From the NCBI RefSeq assembly GCF_022749495.1, contig NZ_CP094241.1, positions 2,542,001-2,606,000 on the forward strand: DNA of 64,000 bases. Direction: 5' to 3'. This DNA comes from Neisseria macacae ATCC 33926. GTDB lineage: Bacteria > Pseudomonadota > Gammaproteobacteria > Burkholderiales > Neisseriaceae. The notes beneath the pieces were generated by a model. The model was given only the letters and a program-made list of their open reading frames with translations. It was not told the DNA's origin and made no database searches. A program made the position numbers and the translations under genes. Of the stretch, positions 8,216 to 18,118 are shown piece by piece (the stretch's first letter is position 1; each line of letters starts with the position of its first letter).

Positions 8216-9607
8216 TCAGGTTTTACTTTCCAAAGGTGGAGGCATTATTTGTGTTCCACTTTTATCAAAAATCAGCATCCCTGTTTCATTACAGAATTTT
8301 TTCATTGTTTTCTTTTGCTCCTCATCCGTCAATACTTCCCATTCAGGATCATTTTCTTTTTTCCAATCAGGATAAATTCTTTTGATAAAATCATATATCG
8401 TTATTTCCGCAGAAGACAACTGCCCATTATCCTTTAATTTTTCCCATCCAAATTTACATGCTTTTAAATTAGCAGATGACAAATCCGCATTTTTTAAGTT
8501 GGCGTATTGTAAGTTGGCGTAACTCAAATCAGCATTTTGTAAATTAGCATCAATCAAAACAGCATTTTGTAAATCAGTCCCTACTAAATGAATATTTTGC
8601 AGCGTAGCTGCCCACAAGTTGGCTCCATCCAACTTAGCTCCCGTTAGGCGGCATCCTTGAAGTTTAGCTCCGATAAGCACAATTCCCCGAAAATCCGCCC
8701 CTCTCAAATCTAAGTTTGATAAACCCTTATCTCTAGCAATTTCACTCACCACATTTAAATGAAAATTCATCCCAGCCAAGCAAATATTAGACAGCATTTC
8801 GGGAAAATCCCTCAAACTGAGTTGCTTGTTTTCCTGATTTAAACTCAATAATACATGGGTTAAAGCTACACCCATTGGGCTTCTTGCTTTCTGCTGCAAT
8901 TCATCAATGATGTCCTTCCATGCTTCATCAGATAAATTCTTCTTTTCCAATTTCTTCAAACTATCCTGCTGCATCGCCTGCCAAGCAGATTTTAATAGGT
9001 TGAATGCGGGACGACGGAAACTTTCGCCGTAATCGCCTCGAAAAAACGGCAGTAGATTATAGATAGCGGAAATCTGCAAAGCGACTGCGCCGTCCCATTT
9101 GCTGAATGTATCGAAATCGGTGGTCTCAGGTTTCTTACTATATTCTTCTGTCTCTTCCGTAGTATATTCAATGGGCAGCGTTAATAGCCTGGCAAGTTCA
9201 TCATTGCTTTTTAAATTACGCTTGTTTGTAGTTTTATTGACCGTTTTTATTTCCGGCAAATGTGCGCCGCTGACCCATTCGGACAGTTTTTGAAATTCTT
9301 TCAGGTTAATGTCTTTGCGTTGATTCTCGATTTGCTGTCTGTTGTTTTCATCACGAAAATGCCAAACAACCAAAGCGACAGGAACAGAAATCAACACAAT
9401 AAGAAAATTCCAATAACCTGCGGATTCTTGAACTTTATCTGTGAGAGAAATCCACTTAGGAAAATATTGAATTAACAAATACAGTAATTCAATTGAAATG
9501 ACTCCTGCAATCAACATTACAGTCATATTTGAAGCACTATTGAGCCTTTTCCTGAGCCCATTTGGCTTTTTTTTAGAGTTATTTGGTTTATTTTTGTGTT
9601 GCCCCAT
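8216..9607 (-). CDS. Membrane-anchored pentapeptide-repeat protein
   Basis: 463 residues. A lysine-rich N terminus is followed by two transmembrane segments (about 28-48 and 66-83), a long helical soluble region (about 90-290), then pentapeptide repeats of the A(D/N)LXX type from about 297 to 385 (GADFRG, GAKLQG, GANLWA, NADLSY, YANLKN, SANLKA). The repeats should fold as a right-handed quadrilateral beta-helix. A short charged C-terminal domain ends the protein. The gene is clearly richer in A+T than its neighbours, which suggests acquisition. It sits alone between dRS3 repeats and a DUS hairpin. Pentapeptide proteins range from gyrase protectors to defence or signalling scaffolds. Nothing here decides the function. 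Confidence 0.85.
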   Translation of the reverse strand: MGQHKNKPNNSKKKPNGLRKRLNSASNMTVMLIAGVISIELLYLLIQYFPKWISLTDKVQESAGYWNFLIVLISVPVALVVWHFRDENNRQQIENQRKDINLKEFQKLSEWVSGAHLPEIKTVNKTTNKRNLKSNDELARLLTLPIEYTTEETEEYSKKPETTDFDTFSKWDGAVALQISAIYNLLPFFRGDYGESFRRPAFNLLKSAWQAMQQDSLKKLEKKNLSDEAWKDIIDELQQKARSPMGVALTHVLLSLNQENKQLSLRDFPEMLSNICLAGMNFHLNVVSEIARDKGLSNLDLRGADFRGIVLIGAKLQGCRLTGAKLDGANLWAATLQNIHLVGTDLQNAVLIDANLQNADLSYANLQYANLKNADLSSANLKACKFGWEKLKDNGQLSSAEITIYDFIKRIYPDWKKENDPEWEVLTDEEQKKTMKKFCNETGMLIFDKSGTQIMPPPLESKT

Positions 9608-9756
9608 AACTTTTTATTACCTGTTACCCGTTAATTGGTTATCAATCATTCTAGCAAACAATATAATCTAAAACTATTTTGCTATAAAGTATTTTTTATA
9701 TCCCTCAATATTATATATTCAAATAAAAACAGAGCATTGTATCTGGCTTCATTACC

Positions 9757-9804
9757 AAAAAGGTCGTCTGAAAACCTTGAAATCAGGTTTTCAGACGACC
9801 TTTT
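9757..9804 (-). terminator. DUS inverted-repeat hairpin after pntB
   Basis: AAAAAGGTCGTCTGAAAACC faces its inverted copy. It lies 17 bp beyond the pntB stop. Confidence 0.75.
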
Positions 9805-9820
9805 GTCTTGGTTTCGGGTG

Positions 9821-11206
9821 TTATTTCTTCAATTCCGCCAAAATCTCGTCAACGGTTTTCTTCGCGTCGCCGAAGCACATTACGCTGTTTTCGTTGAAGA
9901 ACAGCGGGTTTTGTACGCCTGCGTAGCCGGTGTTCATCGAGCGTTTGAAGACGACGACTTCTTTTGCCTTCCACACTTCCAATACGGGCATGCCGGCAAT
10001 CGGGCTGTTCGGGTCGGTTTGGGCGGCGGGGTTGACGGTGTCGTTCGCGCCGATAACCAGCACTACGTCGGTTTCGGGGAAGTCGTCGTTGATTTCGTCC
10101 ATTTCCAACACGATGTCGTAGGGTACTTTGGCTTCGGCGAGCAGTACGTTCATATGACCGGGCAGACGGCCGGCGACGGGGTGGATGCCGAAGCGTACTT
10201 CGGTGCCGTTTTTACGCAAAAGCTCGGTGATTTCGGCAACGGGGTATTGCGCCTGCGCCACTGCCATGCCGTAGCCCGGGGTGATGATGACGCTGCTGGC
10301 GTTGCGCAGCATTTCGGCGACTTCGGCGGGTTTGACTTCGCGGTATTCACCAACTTCTTGGCTGCCTGAGGCTGCGGCGGAACCGTCGGTACCGAAGCCG
10401 CCTGCGATGACGGAGATGAAGGATCGGTTCATGGCTTTACACATGATGTAGGACAGAATCGCGCCGCTGGAGCCGACAAGTGCGCCGGTAACGATAAGCA
10501 GGTCGTTGGAGAGCATGAAGCCTGCCGCTGCGGCCGCCCAGCCGGAATAGGAGTTCAGCATGGACACGACCACGGGCATATCCGCGCCGCCGATGGAGGC
10601 GACCAAGTGCCAGCCGAATGCGAGGGCGATCAGGGTCATCAGGATCAGGATGAAGCCGCTGCCGTCAACGGATACGAACACCAGCATCAGGATAAAGGAT
10701 AAAACCAATGCGGCGAGGTTGAGCTTGTGTTTGGCGGGCAGTTGCAGCGGCGCGCTGCTGATTTTACCGTTGAGCTTGCCGAACGCGACCAGCGAGCCGG
10801 TAAAGGTTACGGCGCCGATGAAGATGCCCAAATAGACTTCGACCAGATGGATGGTGTGCATATCGTGCGAAACGTTGCCCGGCGCGATATAGCTGTTGAA
10901 GCCGACCAAAACGGCTGCCAAGCCGACGAAGCTGTGCAAAAGCGCAATCAGCTCGGGCATTTCGGTCATTTCTACTTTTTTAGCTTTGTAGATGCCGATG
11001 GCGGCGCCAATCAGCATGGCGATGATGATCCAGCCCAGTCCGTGGGTGTTTTCGGAAAACACGGTAACGAACAAGGCGACCGCCATCCCCGCTACGCCGG
11101 AATAACAGCCCTGCTTGGCGGTTTCCTGCTTGGACAGCCCTGCCAGCGAGAAGATGAACAGTATCGCGGCTACGATGTACGCCGCTGTAACGAGTCCTGA
11201 AGACAT
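9821..11206 (-). CDS. pntB: NAD(P) transhydrogenase subunit beta
   Basis: Membrane subunit of the proton-translocating transhydrogenase, which makes NADPH from NADH using the proton gradient. 461 residues. The N-terminal part has multiple membrane helices ([20 protein letters not shown] is characteristic). The C-terminal NADP(H)-binding domain carries [35 protein letters not shown] and [23 protein letters not shown] at 11204-11206. It is normally adjacent to pntA; here it is the last gene of a five-gene leftward cluster, with pntA first and three small genes between (see finding). Confidence 0.96.
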   Translation of the reverse strand: MSSGLVTAAYIVAAILFIFSLAGLSKQETAKQGCYSGVAGMAVALFVTVFSENTHGLGWIIIAMLIGAAIGIYKAKKVEMTEMPELIALLHSFVGLAAVLVGFNSYIAPGNVSHDMHTIHLVEVYLGIFIGAVTFTGSLVAFGKLNGKISSAPLQLPAKHKLNLAALVLSFILMLVFVSVDGSGFILILMTLIALAFGWHLVASIGGADMPVVVSMLNSYSGWAAAAAGFMLSNDLLIVTGALVGSSGAILSYIMCKAMNRSFISVIAGGFGTDGSAAASGSQEVGEYREVKPAEVAEMLRNASSVIITPGYGMAVAQAQYPVAEITELLRKNGTEVRFGIHPVAGRLPGHMNVLLAEAKVPYDIVLEMDEINDDFPETDVVLVIGANDTVNPAAQTDPNSPIAGMPVLEVWKAKEVVVFKRSMNTGYAGVQNPLFFNENSVMCFGDAKKTVDEILAELKK

Positions 11207-11250
11207 GGTGATTCTCCAATTATTTGTGAAAGTAACTGTGTTTTTTTAAT

Positions 11251-11292
11251 CGGGTCGTCTGAAAACTGAATTTCGGGTTTTCAGACGACCCT
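11251..11292 (-). terminator. DUS hairpin between methyltransferase gene and pntB
   Basis: GGGTCGTCTGAAAAC faces its inverted copy. If it terminates, pntB needs its own promoter downstream of it. Confidence 0.6.
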
Positions 11293-11297
11293 GATGC

Positions 11298-11951
11298 TTA
11301 GTATTTTTCAAAGACGACTATGACAAACTCCCTCCGCACCAGATTGCCGCTTTTGCTGACCGCCCAATCGCGGCTTCGCTGTTCCCGAATGCAGCGCAAC
11401 GGCAGGTTTCCCGACAGAGAGCGGATGTCGGCGGCATCATAGAGCGCGAAGCCGTGCGCGGCAAACGGCAGTTTCGCCATAAAGTCTTTTTCGCAAAAAT
11501 TCAGGCATAGCCGCCCGCCGGATTTCAGCACGCGGCTCAGTTCTGAAAGCGCGCTTGGTGCGTCGTCCCAAAAATAGACGGTATTGACGGAAACGATTTT
11601 GTCGAAGCTTTCATCGGTAAAAGGCAGCGCGCCGCCGTCGTACAGCCGGTAATTCGCCAGCCCTGCTTCGAGAAACGGGGCATTGAATGCCTGCGCCTGT
11701 GCGTGCATTAACGGGGAAATTTCCAAACCTGTGTAATGCAGGTTTTCTGCCTGCGACAAAATGTAGCCGAGCAGCCCGCCGTTGCCGCAACCCGTTTCTA
11801 GGATGCGGTCTCCGTTTTGCAGCTGCACCGCTTCAAATGAACCGAGAATCTGTGTCAGGTTGCGCAGGTTCATCATCTGCCCGAACGCTGTTCCCGCTTC
11901 GTCATGCGGGCAGCGCAGTTGGGCGGCGGTTTGTTCGGGGGACAGGTTCAT
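11298..11951 (-). CDS. Class I SAM-dependent methyltransferase
   Basis: 217 residues with a Rossmann methyltransferase fold: motif I ILETGCGNGGLLGYIL near 47-62, motif II GLEISPLM, and the post-motif FDKIVSVNTVYFWDDAPSALSELSRVLKSGGRLCLNF typical of the UbiE/Methyltransf_11 group. The substrate is unknown; small molecules or lipids are usual. It lies between the GFA-domain gene and pntB, flanked on both sides by DUS hairpins. ATG at 11949-11951. Confidence 0.85.
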   Translation of the reverse strand: MNLSPEQTAAQLRCPHDEAGTAFGQMMNLRNLTQILGSFEAVQLQNGDRILETGCGNGGLLGYILSQAENLHYTGLEISPLMHAQAQAFNAPFLEAGLANYRLYDGGALPFTDESFDKIVSVNTVYFWDDAPSALSELSRVLKSGGRLCLNFCEKDFMAKLPFAAHGFALYDAADIRSLSGNLPLRCIREQRSRDWAVSKSGNLVRREFVIVVFEKY

Positions 11952-11982
11952 AGGGTTCTCCGACTATCGGGGCGGTTGATTC

Positions 11983-12023
11983 AACGTCGTCTGAAAATCT
12001 GAAATGAGGGTTTTCAGACGACC
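11983..12023 (-). terminator. DUS hairpin between GFA and methyltransferase genes
   Basis: Facing CGTCGTCTGAAAA and TTTTCAGACGACCT words. The first arm is a slightly mismatched DUS. Confidence 0.55.
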
Positions 12024-12038
12024 TCTGTATCCGGTTTC

Positions 12039-12440
12039 CTATTCGCCGCCGAATTGTGCCAAAAATTCTTCTTCGGTCAGCTTGGGCGTGTCGTTTGCCA
12101 GTTCGTAATACGGGGCTTTGGCGTCGATGTAAATCTGCTCTTCCAATTTGAAATCGGCGTTGTCGGCAAACAGTCCGGCAAAGACGAAATAGCTGTCGTT
12201 CGGCAGGAAATGGTAGAACAAATGTGTACCGCAGTTTTTGCAGAACGCGCGTTCCGCCCATTCGGACGAATGGTAGCGGGCGATATTTTCACCGCCATCG
12301 ATTTTAGGCGGCTTGGCAGCAATCAGCGAAAACGTCGCACCGCTGCCCCAAGTGCGGCACATGCCGCAATGGCAGGCGTGGACATGTTTGTCGTGTTCCA
12401 CTTCTAAAGATACGTTGCCGCACAGGCATTTTGCTTTCAT
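12039..12440 (-). CDS. GFA (CENP-V/glutathione-dependent formaldehyde-activating) domain protein
   Basis: 133 residues from ATG 12438-12440, which is preceded by AAGGAGTTCGATC, a strong ribosome site. The longer upstream frame lacks one. The zinc ligands of the GFA fold are all visible: C5 and C7, the CHCGMC cluster (23-28), and FCKNCGTHL (C67, C70). The family includes Gfa, which joins formaldehyde to glutathione, but many members have other or unknown substrates. It sits beside a MAPEG gene (another glutathione-linked family) and the transhydrogenase genes. Confidence 0.88.
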   Translation of the reverse strand: MKAKCLCGNVSLEVEHDKHVHACHCGMCRTWGSGATFSLIAAKPPKIDGGENIARYHSSEWAERAFCKNCGTHLFYHFLPNDSYFVFAGLFADNADFKLEEQIYIDAKAPYYELANDTPKLTEEEFLAQFGGE

Positions 12441-12473
12441 GATCGAACTCCTTATATTTGAAAGCTGACTTCT

Positions 12474-12526
12474 AGGTCGTCTGAAACGGTGTTGCCAAAA
12501 CTTACGTCGCTCGTTTTCAGACGACC
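12474..12526 (-). terminator. DUS hairpin between MAPEG and GFA genes
   Basis: AGGTCGTCTGAAAC at 12474 faces TTTTCAGACGACCC with a loop of about 25 bases. It overlaps no coding sequence. Confidence 0.55.
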
Positions 12527-12532
12527 CCGCTG

Positions 12533-12916
12533 TCAGACAGCGGCTACAAACAGCCCGATGGTGCAGACAAATCCGCCCGTCCACATTGCCGAACGCAGGC
12601 TTGGTTTGTCTTTCAGATAGCTGAAAATATAAGCGATGCGGAAGGCAATGAACGATACTGCCAAAAGGTTGATGGTCGCTTGTTCGGCGTTGCCTGTGGC
12701 GTGTGCCACCAAAACAGCAGCGGCAAACGGGGCGAATACTTCAAAACCGTTTTGCTGGGCGGCATTGGCACGCGCCGACAAGCCTTGCGTGCGGGCGAGG
12801 AAATCGCGCGGATTTCGGTTGTCCGACGGCTGAAAACCGCCCTGCGCTTTGGCGATGAAGGAACAAAACAGCGGCAGCAGCGATGCGATCAGAATGCACC
12901 AATAGGCTAAAGTCAT
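12533..12916 (-). CDS. MAPEG-family membrane protein
   Basis: 127 residues with four hydrophobic segments. The conserved MAPEG stretch AQQNGFEVFAPFAAAVLVAH (loop 1/helix 2) and the RIAYIFSYLKDKPSLRSAMW region match bacterial MAPEG proteins, the membrane-associated eicosanoid/glutathione metabolism family. The start lies 3 bp after the pntA stop, so the two are translationally coupled. The biochemical role in bacteria is not established; glutathione-dependent detoxification is the usual suggestion. Confidence 0.88.
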   Translation of the reverse strand: MTLAYWCILIASLLPLFCSFIAKAQGGFQPSDNRNPRDFLARTQGLSARANAAQQNGFEVFAPFAAAVLVAHATGNAEQATINLLAVSFIAFRIAYIFSYLKDKPSLRSAMWTGGFVCTIGLFVAAV

Positions 12917-12919
12917 GGT

Positions 12920-14461
12920 TTACCCTTTCCTAAACATGTTCAACATCCGGCGCGTTACGAAGAAGCCGCCGAAGATGTTGATGCTGGCAATCAGGATGGC
13001 GATGAAGGCCAGCAGGGTAACGAAGCCGTTGCCTTGGCTGATTTGCAGCAGCGCGCCGACGACGATGATGCCGGAAATGGCGTTGGTCACGGACATCAGC
13101 GGGGTATGCAGCGAGTGGCTGACGTTCCAAACGACGTAGTAGCCGATGACGCAGGCGAGGACGAACACGATAAAGTGGTTCAAGAATGCTGCGGGCGCGA
13201 CCGCTCCGACCCACAGCACCAATACGGCGGCGATGACGGCGGGCGCGAGTTTTTTCCACAGGGGAAGGGGTTTCGGCTCAGGCTTGGCGGCAGGCGCGGC
13301 TTTTTCAGACGACGTTTGCTGCGGCTGGGCGGAAACTTGAATCGGCGGAGGCGGGAAGGTGATTTCGCCGTCGCGGGTAACGGTCATGTTACGGATAATC
13401 ACGTCTTCGAAGTCCAACGTGATTTCGCCGTCTTTGTTCGGGCTTAACAGCTTGGTCAGATTCACCAAGTTGGTGGCGTAAAGCTGGGAAGCCTGTCCGG
13501 CAAGGCGGTTTGCCATGTCGGTGTAGCCGATGATTTTCACGCCGTTGTCGGTTACGAACAATTCGCCCGGCTTGGTGAGTTCGCAGTTACCGCCCGTCGC
13601 CGCCGCCAAATCGACGATGACGGAGCCGGATTTCATGCTTTCCACCATTTCTTTGGTAATCAGCTTGGGCGCGGGTTTGCCCGGAATGGCGGCGGTAGTG
13701 ATGATGATGTCCACCTCTTTCGCCTGTTCGGCAAAGAGCTTCATCTCGGCGGCGATAAATTCGTCGCTCATCACTTTGGCGTAGCCGTCGCCGCTGCCGC
13801 CCGATTCTTGCGGGAAGTCGAGTTTCAGGAACTTGCCGCCCATCGATTCGATTTGTTCCGCCACTTCCAAGCGGGTATCAAACGCGCGCACCACTGCGCC
13901 GAGCGAGTTTGCCGTACCGATTGCCGCCAAACCCGCCACACCTGCACCAATCACCAAAACCTGCGCGGGCGGCACTTTGCCGGCGGCAGTGATTTGACCG
14001 GTGAAGAAACGGCCAAAGGCGTTGGCGGCTTCAATCACGGCGCGGTAGCCGCTGATGTTTGCCATCGAAGACAAAGCGTCCAAAGCCTGCGCGCGCGAAA
14101 TGCGGGGTACCATGTCCATCGCCAACGCGTTCACTTTCTTGGCGCGCAAGGCTTCCACCAAAGCCTCGTTTTGGCGCGGCCACAGGAAGCTGACAATGGT
14201 CTGCCCTTCTTTGAGCAGCGGCAGCTCGCCTTCGGACGGCGCGTTGACCTTATAAATCAAAGGACAGGCCCAAACCGTCGCTTTGTCGGCAACGGTCGCG
14301 CCTGCTGTTTGGTAAGCGGCATCGTCCAAACTTGCCGCCAAACCTGCGCCGCTTTCGACAACGGTTTCAAAGCCCAGTTTGCTCAACAGGGCAACGGTGG
14401 CAGGCGTACAGGCGACGCGGGTTTCGCCGGATAATGACTCGCGTGGGATACCGATTTTCAT
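12920..14461 (-). CDS. pntA: NAD(P) transhydrogenase subunit alpha
   Basis: NAD(H)-binding subunit of the proton-pumping transhydrogenase. 513 residues starting [20 protein letters not shown]. The nucleotide-binding loop GAGVAGLAA is at 172-180, followed by RAFDTR. A proline/alanine linker near 375-400 leads to a C-terminal membrane domain with about four helices ending [12 protein letters not shown]. Full length for the single-chain PntA type. ATG at 14459-14461. It is the first gene of the cluster, followed after 3 bp by the MAPEG gene. Confidence 0.96.
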   Translation of the reverse strand: MKIGIPRESLSGETRVACTPATVALLSKLGFETVVESGAGLAASLDDAAYQTAGATVADKATVWACPLIYKVNAPSEGELPLLKEGQTIVSFLWPRQNEALVEALRAKKVNALAMDMVPRISRAQALDALSSMANISGYRAVIEAANAFGRFFTGQITAAGKVPPAQVLVIGAGVAGLAAIGTANSLGAVVRAFDTRLEVAEQIESMGGKFLKLDFPQESGGSGDGYAKVMSDEFIAAEMKLFAEQAKEVDIIITTAAIPGKPAPKLITKEMVESMKSGSVIVDLAAATGGNCELTKPGELFVTDNGVKIIGYTDMANRLAGQASQLYATNLVNLTKLLSPNKDGEITLDFEDVIIRNMTVTRDGEITFPPPPIQVSAQPQQTSSEKAAPAAKPEPKPLPLWKKLAPAVIAAVLVLWVGAVAPAAFLNHFIVFVLACVIGYYVVWNVSHSLHTPLMSVTNAISGIIVVGALLQISQGNGFVTLLAFIAILIASINIFGGFFVTRRMLNMFRKG

Positions 14462-14696
14462 CTCTGAATCCTTTTTTAGGTTGTCTGTATATAAATGTTA
14501 ATATATTCCATATAATCCCCTTATAGCGAATTTTCAGTGGACTGGCAATAGGCAAGCCGACAATTCGGCATTTCCTCCCTGTATTGCCTTACACATACTG
14601 CCGTCTGCGTTTGAAATCATTTCCGAAAATACGGCTTGGGTGCCGTAACATTTTTCGCTGTTTCACTATATAATCCGTATTTTTTGAGCCACCGCC

Positions 14697-15530
14697 ATGC
14701 CGCACGCCCTCGTCCTCCAATTCCCCTCCGCCGAAGCCCTGCCTTCCGCCCTCCTCACCCGCCTGCCCGAGCCTGATTACGCCGATGAAAAACGTATGCG
14801 TTTTATCGTTGAAGAAGGGTTTTCTTTAAGCGGGGCAGACGCGGCGTTGCTGGACAGCCGTCAAATCGACCACGCCGTGTTGCCCGATAGGGCGTTTGGC
14901 GAACTCGGGCTGATTGTCAGCGATATGGATTCGACGCTGATTACCATTGAATGTGTCGATGAAATTGCGGCGGGCGTCGGCTTGAAAGACCGCGTGGCGG
15001 AAATTACCGAACGCTCGATGCGCGGCGAATTGGATTTCGAGCAGTCTTTGCGCAGCCGCGTCGCCCTGTTGGCGGGATTGGACGAGCGGGTTTTGGCGGA
15101 GGTTTATGAAAACGTTTTGCAGCTCTCGCCCGGCGCGGAATTTTTGCTGGACGAATGCAAGGCGCACGGCGTGAAATTCATGCTGGTGTCGGGCGGATTC
15201 ACGTTTTTCACCGAAAGGCTGCAACAACGCCTCGGCTTCGAATACCAACACGCCAATGTTTTGGAAATTGAAAACGGCAAGCTGACAGGTCGTCTGAAAG
15301 GCAGAATCATCGACGCGCAGGCAAAGGCGGATTTATTGCGCGAATACCGCGACCGCCTCGGATTGCAGCCGCATCAGGTTTTGGCGATGGGCGACGGTGC
15401 GAACGATATTCCGATGCTCAAAGAAGCGGGCGTAGGCGTGGCTTACCGCGCCAAACCGAAAGCGCAGGCAGTCGCCGATGCCTGCATCAACTTCGGCGGG
15501 CTGGAGCGCGTCAGGGGTTGGTTTAAATAA
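14697..15530 (+). CDS. serB: Phosphoserine phosphatase
   Basis: Final step of serine synthesis. 277 residues: a short N-terminal domain, then the HAD fold with the nucleophile motif SDMDST (D76, D78), motif II SGGF, and motif IV MGDGANDIPML near 230. The intermediate GVGLKDRVAEITERSMRGELDFEQSLRSRVALL helix region is diagnostic of SerB. ATG 14697. A TATAAT word at 14669-14674 may be its -10, but no good -35 is evident. A DUS lies inside the gene near 15288. Single-gene unit with a DUS hairpin after it. Confidence 0.95.
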   Translation: MPHALVLQFPSAEALPSALLTRLPEPDYADEKRMRFIVEEGFSLSGADAALLDSRQIDHAVLPDRAFGELGLIVSDMDSTLITIECVDEIAAGVGLKDRVAEITERSMRGELDFEQSLRSRVALLAGLDERVLAEVYENVLQLSPGAEFLLDECKAHGVKFMLVSGGFTFFTERLQQRLGFEYQHANVLEIENGKLTGRLKGRIIDAQAKADLLREYRDRLGLQPHQVLAMGDGANDIPMLKEAGVGVAYRAKPKAQAVADACINFGGLERVRGWFK

Positions 15531-15568
15531 ACCGCCGGTATCGTTTGTCAGGAGTTTCCCGTTAAAAC

Positions 15569-15603
15569 CAAGGTCGTCTGAAAAATTTTCAGACGACCTT
15601 TTT
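15569..15603 (+). terminator. DUS inverted-repeat hairpin after serB
   Basis: AAGGTCGTCTGAAAA directly abuts TTTTCAGACGACCTTTTT, giving a very compact stem with a T-tail. Confidence 0.8.
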
Positions 15604-15843
15604 GCTGTTTGAAATATCGTAATGACTGTAAACGTAATGCCAAGGGACACGCCGTCTCAACATACCAAAACAGGTTTGCATCCCGCTCCCGAACACCACC
15701 CTCTTTATCCCCGTAACAGCCTTATCCCTTCTTCCTGCCAGATGGAAAAACAAGTAATTAATCAACACAGTTATTACTATTAATCAAATAATTTAATTAT
15801 GACTCAAAAATATTGACTTAAATTAAACAAAACCGTTTTCTTA

Positions 15844-15872
15844 TTCACAAACTATCTGACATTCTTTATACT
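15844..15872 (+). promoter_or_regulatory. Candidate sigma-70 promoter of the TonB-dependent receptor gene
   Basis: TTCACA (15844-15849), a 17-bp spacer and TATACT (15867-15872), 58 bp before the ATG. Each hexamer has five of six consensus bases. The surrounding 15,740-15,900 is strongly AT-rich. I see no convincing Fur box. Confidence 0.5.
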
Positions 15873-15929
15873 ACCAAAGTATTAATTAACTACGCACAAT
15901 GAACTAAACCAATAAAAGGAGCTCTAAGA

Positions 15930-17903
15930 ATGAAACACCAGCTACTCCTTCTGCCGATTGCCTTAGCCGTCTCCCAGGCTTGGGCGGACACAGACCCTGT
16001 TCCCGAAGAAACTGTTATCCTTTCCCCCGTTACCGTCACCGGCACACAACAACAAAAAGCCAATAGCGTTACTTTCAACCCCAAAGCTGCTTTGCAACCC
16101 CTCCCTGCCGGAGACGGTGCGGACCTTTTACAATCCGTGCCCAACATGAGCATCATCCGCAAAGGCGGAAGCTCGGGCGATCCGCTGTTCCGCGGTTTGG
16201 GCGGTTCGCGCCTGTCGATTAACGCCGACGACCAGTTTATTTACGGCGGCTGCAGCATGCGTATGGACCCGCCGACTGCCTACATCCACCCGAATTCTTT
16301 CGACAAAGTCGTCGTCACCAAAGGCCCGCAAACCGTAACCCAAGGCATGGGTTTGGTCAGCGGCTCGGTACAATTCATCCGCAAAGACCCTGATTTCAGC
16401 GAAAAACCTTACAACATCAACGCCTCCCTGACCGCAGGCAGCAACGACCGCCGCGACGGTTCGCTTGAAGCCGAATTCGGCGGCAAATACGGCTACGTCC
16501 GCAGCAATATTTCCCATAACGAGGCCGGCGACTACAAAGACGGCTCAGGCAAACGCGTCCACTCCCATTTCAAACGCGACAGCCAAATGCTGCAACTGGG
16601 CATCACCCCGACCGAAAACACCACCATCGCCGGCACATACGAACGCAGCAGAGCCAAGGTCGCCTACGCCGACCGCATGATGGACGGCAGCAAATTCGAC
16701 CGCGACGCATGGAACGTCCGCTTTACCCAACGCAACCTCACCCCTTGGTTCAGCGAACTCGAATTGCGCTACGGTGAAAGCGAAATCGACCACGTCATGG
16801 ACACATACAGCCTGCGCACCATCCGCAATCCCGCAGGCAAACAGATTAAAAACGCCAACAACCCCAAACGCAATACCGACACAGGTCGTCTGAAAGCCAC
16901 CTTCGATTGGGATAACCTCAACCTGCAAACCGGCGTAGATTATATGGACGACGTACACGTCGCCCGCATGGAACGCGGCGGCGACGGTTACCGCCACAAG
17001 CCCTATATGCCCAATCAAAGTTTCAAACAATGGGGCGTTTTCACCGAAGCCGCCTGGCAGCAAACCGACAAACAACGTTGGGTAGCAGGCTTGCGCCACG
17101 ACCGTGTCAAAGCGCATTACGATTCCGCAGACGTAACCGATCCTGTTTTGAAACATCAGAAATTCAACTTGAATTCCGGTTTCTTACGTTGGGAACGTGA
17201 TACGGATAACGGCTTGAAATACTACGCCGGATTCGGTATCGCCGAACGCTCGCCCGACTACTGGGAACGTCTGCGCGCCAAAAAGAAAATCATCCATCCC
17301 GAACAAAACCGCCAAATCGATGCGGGCATCATCTGGAAACGTCCCAACCTCCATGCCTCCGTATCCGTATTCGGCAGCGATGTCAAAAACTTCATCATAC
17401 TCGAACGCCAAGGCACGGATTTAGGCGTACGCAACGTTAAAGCCTCGCGTTTCGGCGGCGAAGCCGAAGTCAAATGGACGTTTGCACCCAATTGGGAAAT
17501 CGGCAGCAGCCTCGCCTACACCCACGGCAAAAACCGTACCGACGGCAAACCTTTGGCGCAAACCCCGCCGCTCGAGTGGAACAACACCCTCGCCTTCGAC
17601 AACGGCAAATTCAGCGCAGGCGCGTTATGGCGCGTCGTGGCGAAACAAAACCGTTACAGCAAAGGTCAAGGCAATATCGTCGGTCAGGACATCGGCGCCT
17701 CTTCCGGCTTCGGCGTACTCTCGCTCAATGCCGGCTGGAAATTCAGCAAATACGCTACCTTGCAGGCCGGTATAGACAACGTGTTCAACAAAACCTATGC
17801 CGAATTCGTCAGCAAAGGCGGCGACCCTTCAGCAGGCACGCAAACCTTGCGCGTCAACGAACCCGGCCGTACCGCTTGGTTGAGGTTGCAAGCGAAATTC
17901 TGA
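15930..17903 (+). CDS. TonB-dependent outer-membrane receptor, copper (OprC/NosA) type
   Basis: 657 residues with a signal peptide ending about A19 (SQAWA|D), a TonB-box-like segment ETVILSPVTVTGT (27-39), a plug domain and a C-terminal beta barrel ending in LRLQAKF. The plug motif GGCSMRMDPPTAY (106-118), with a cysteine and two methionines, is the signature region of the TonB-dependent copper receptor family (NosA, OprC). Copper is therefore the most likely ligand, though this is by homology. The RBS AAAGGAGCTCTAAG is strong. A CopD-like membrane protein gene lies 4 kb downstream. A DUS hairpin terminates it, and a DUS also occurs inside the gene near 16884. Confidence 0.88.
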   Translation: MKHQLLLLPIALAVSQAWADTDPVPEETVILSPVTVTGTQQQKANSVTFNPKAALQPLPAGDGADLLQSVPNMSIIRKGGSSGDPLFRGLGGSRLSINADDQFIYGGCSMRMDPPTAYIHPNSFDKVVVTKGPQTVTQGMGLVSGSVQFIRKDPDFSEKPYNINASLTAGSNDRRDGSLEAEFGGKYGYVRSNISHNEAGDYKDGSGKRVHSHFKRDSQMLQLGITPTENTTIAGTYERSRAKVAYADRMMDGSKFDRDAWNVRFTQRNLTPWFSELELRYGESEIDHVMDTYSLRTIRNPAGKQIKNANNPKRNTDTGRLKATFDWDNLNLQTGVDYMDDVHVARMERGGDGYRHKPYMPNQSFKQWGVFTEAAWQQTDKQRWVAGLRHDRVKAHYDSADVTDPVLKHQKFNLNSGFLRWERDTDNGLKYYAGFGIAERSPDYWERLRAKKKIIHPEQNRQIDAGIIWKRPNLHASVSVFGSDVKNFIILERQGTDLGVRNVKASRFGGEAEVKWTFAPNWEIGSSLAYTHGKNRTDGKPLAQTPPLEWNNTLAFDNGKFSAGALWRVVAKQNRYSKGQGNIVGQDIGASSGFGVLSLNAGWKFSKYATLQAGIDNVFNKTYAEFVSKGGDPSAGTQTLRVNEPGRTAWLRLQAKF

Positions 17904-17920
17904 TGTTGAGTTGAGAAAGT

Positions 17921-17967
17921 GAAAGGTCGTCTGAAAACCCGATTGTGAGTTTTCAGACGACCTTTTT
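17921..17967 (+). terminator. DUS inverted-repeat hairpin
   Basis: AAAGGTCGTCTGAAAAC faces its inverted copy and ends in CTTTTT, 18 bp after the receptor gene stop. Confidence 0.78.
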
Positions 17968-18118
17968 GATGATGGCTTTAAAGCGAAGCTGTTTTACAAG
18001 AGACGATGTTTTAGTGATTCAAATCATATTCAAACCATACGGAACAGTTGAAATATCGTACCGAGATGAAAGCTTAAACCCAAACCCCTGTATTTTTACC
18101 CGCCACCGCCCCACAAAT

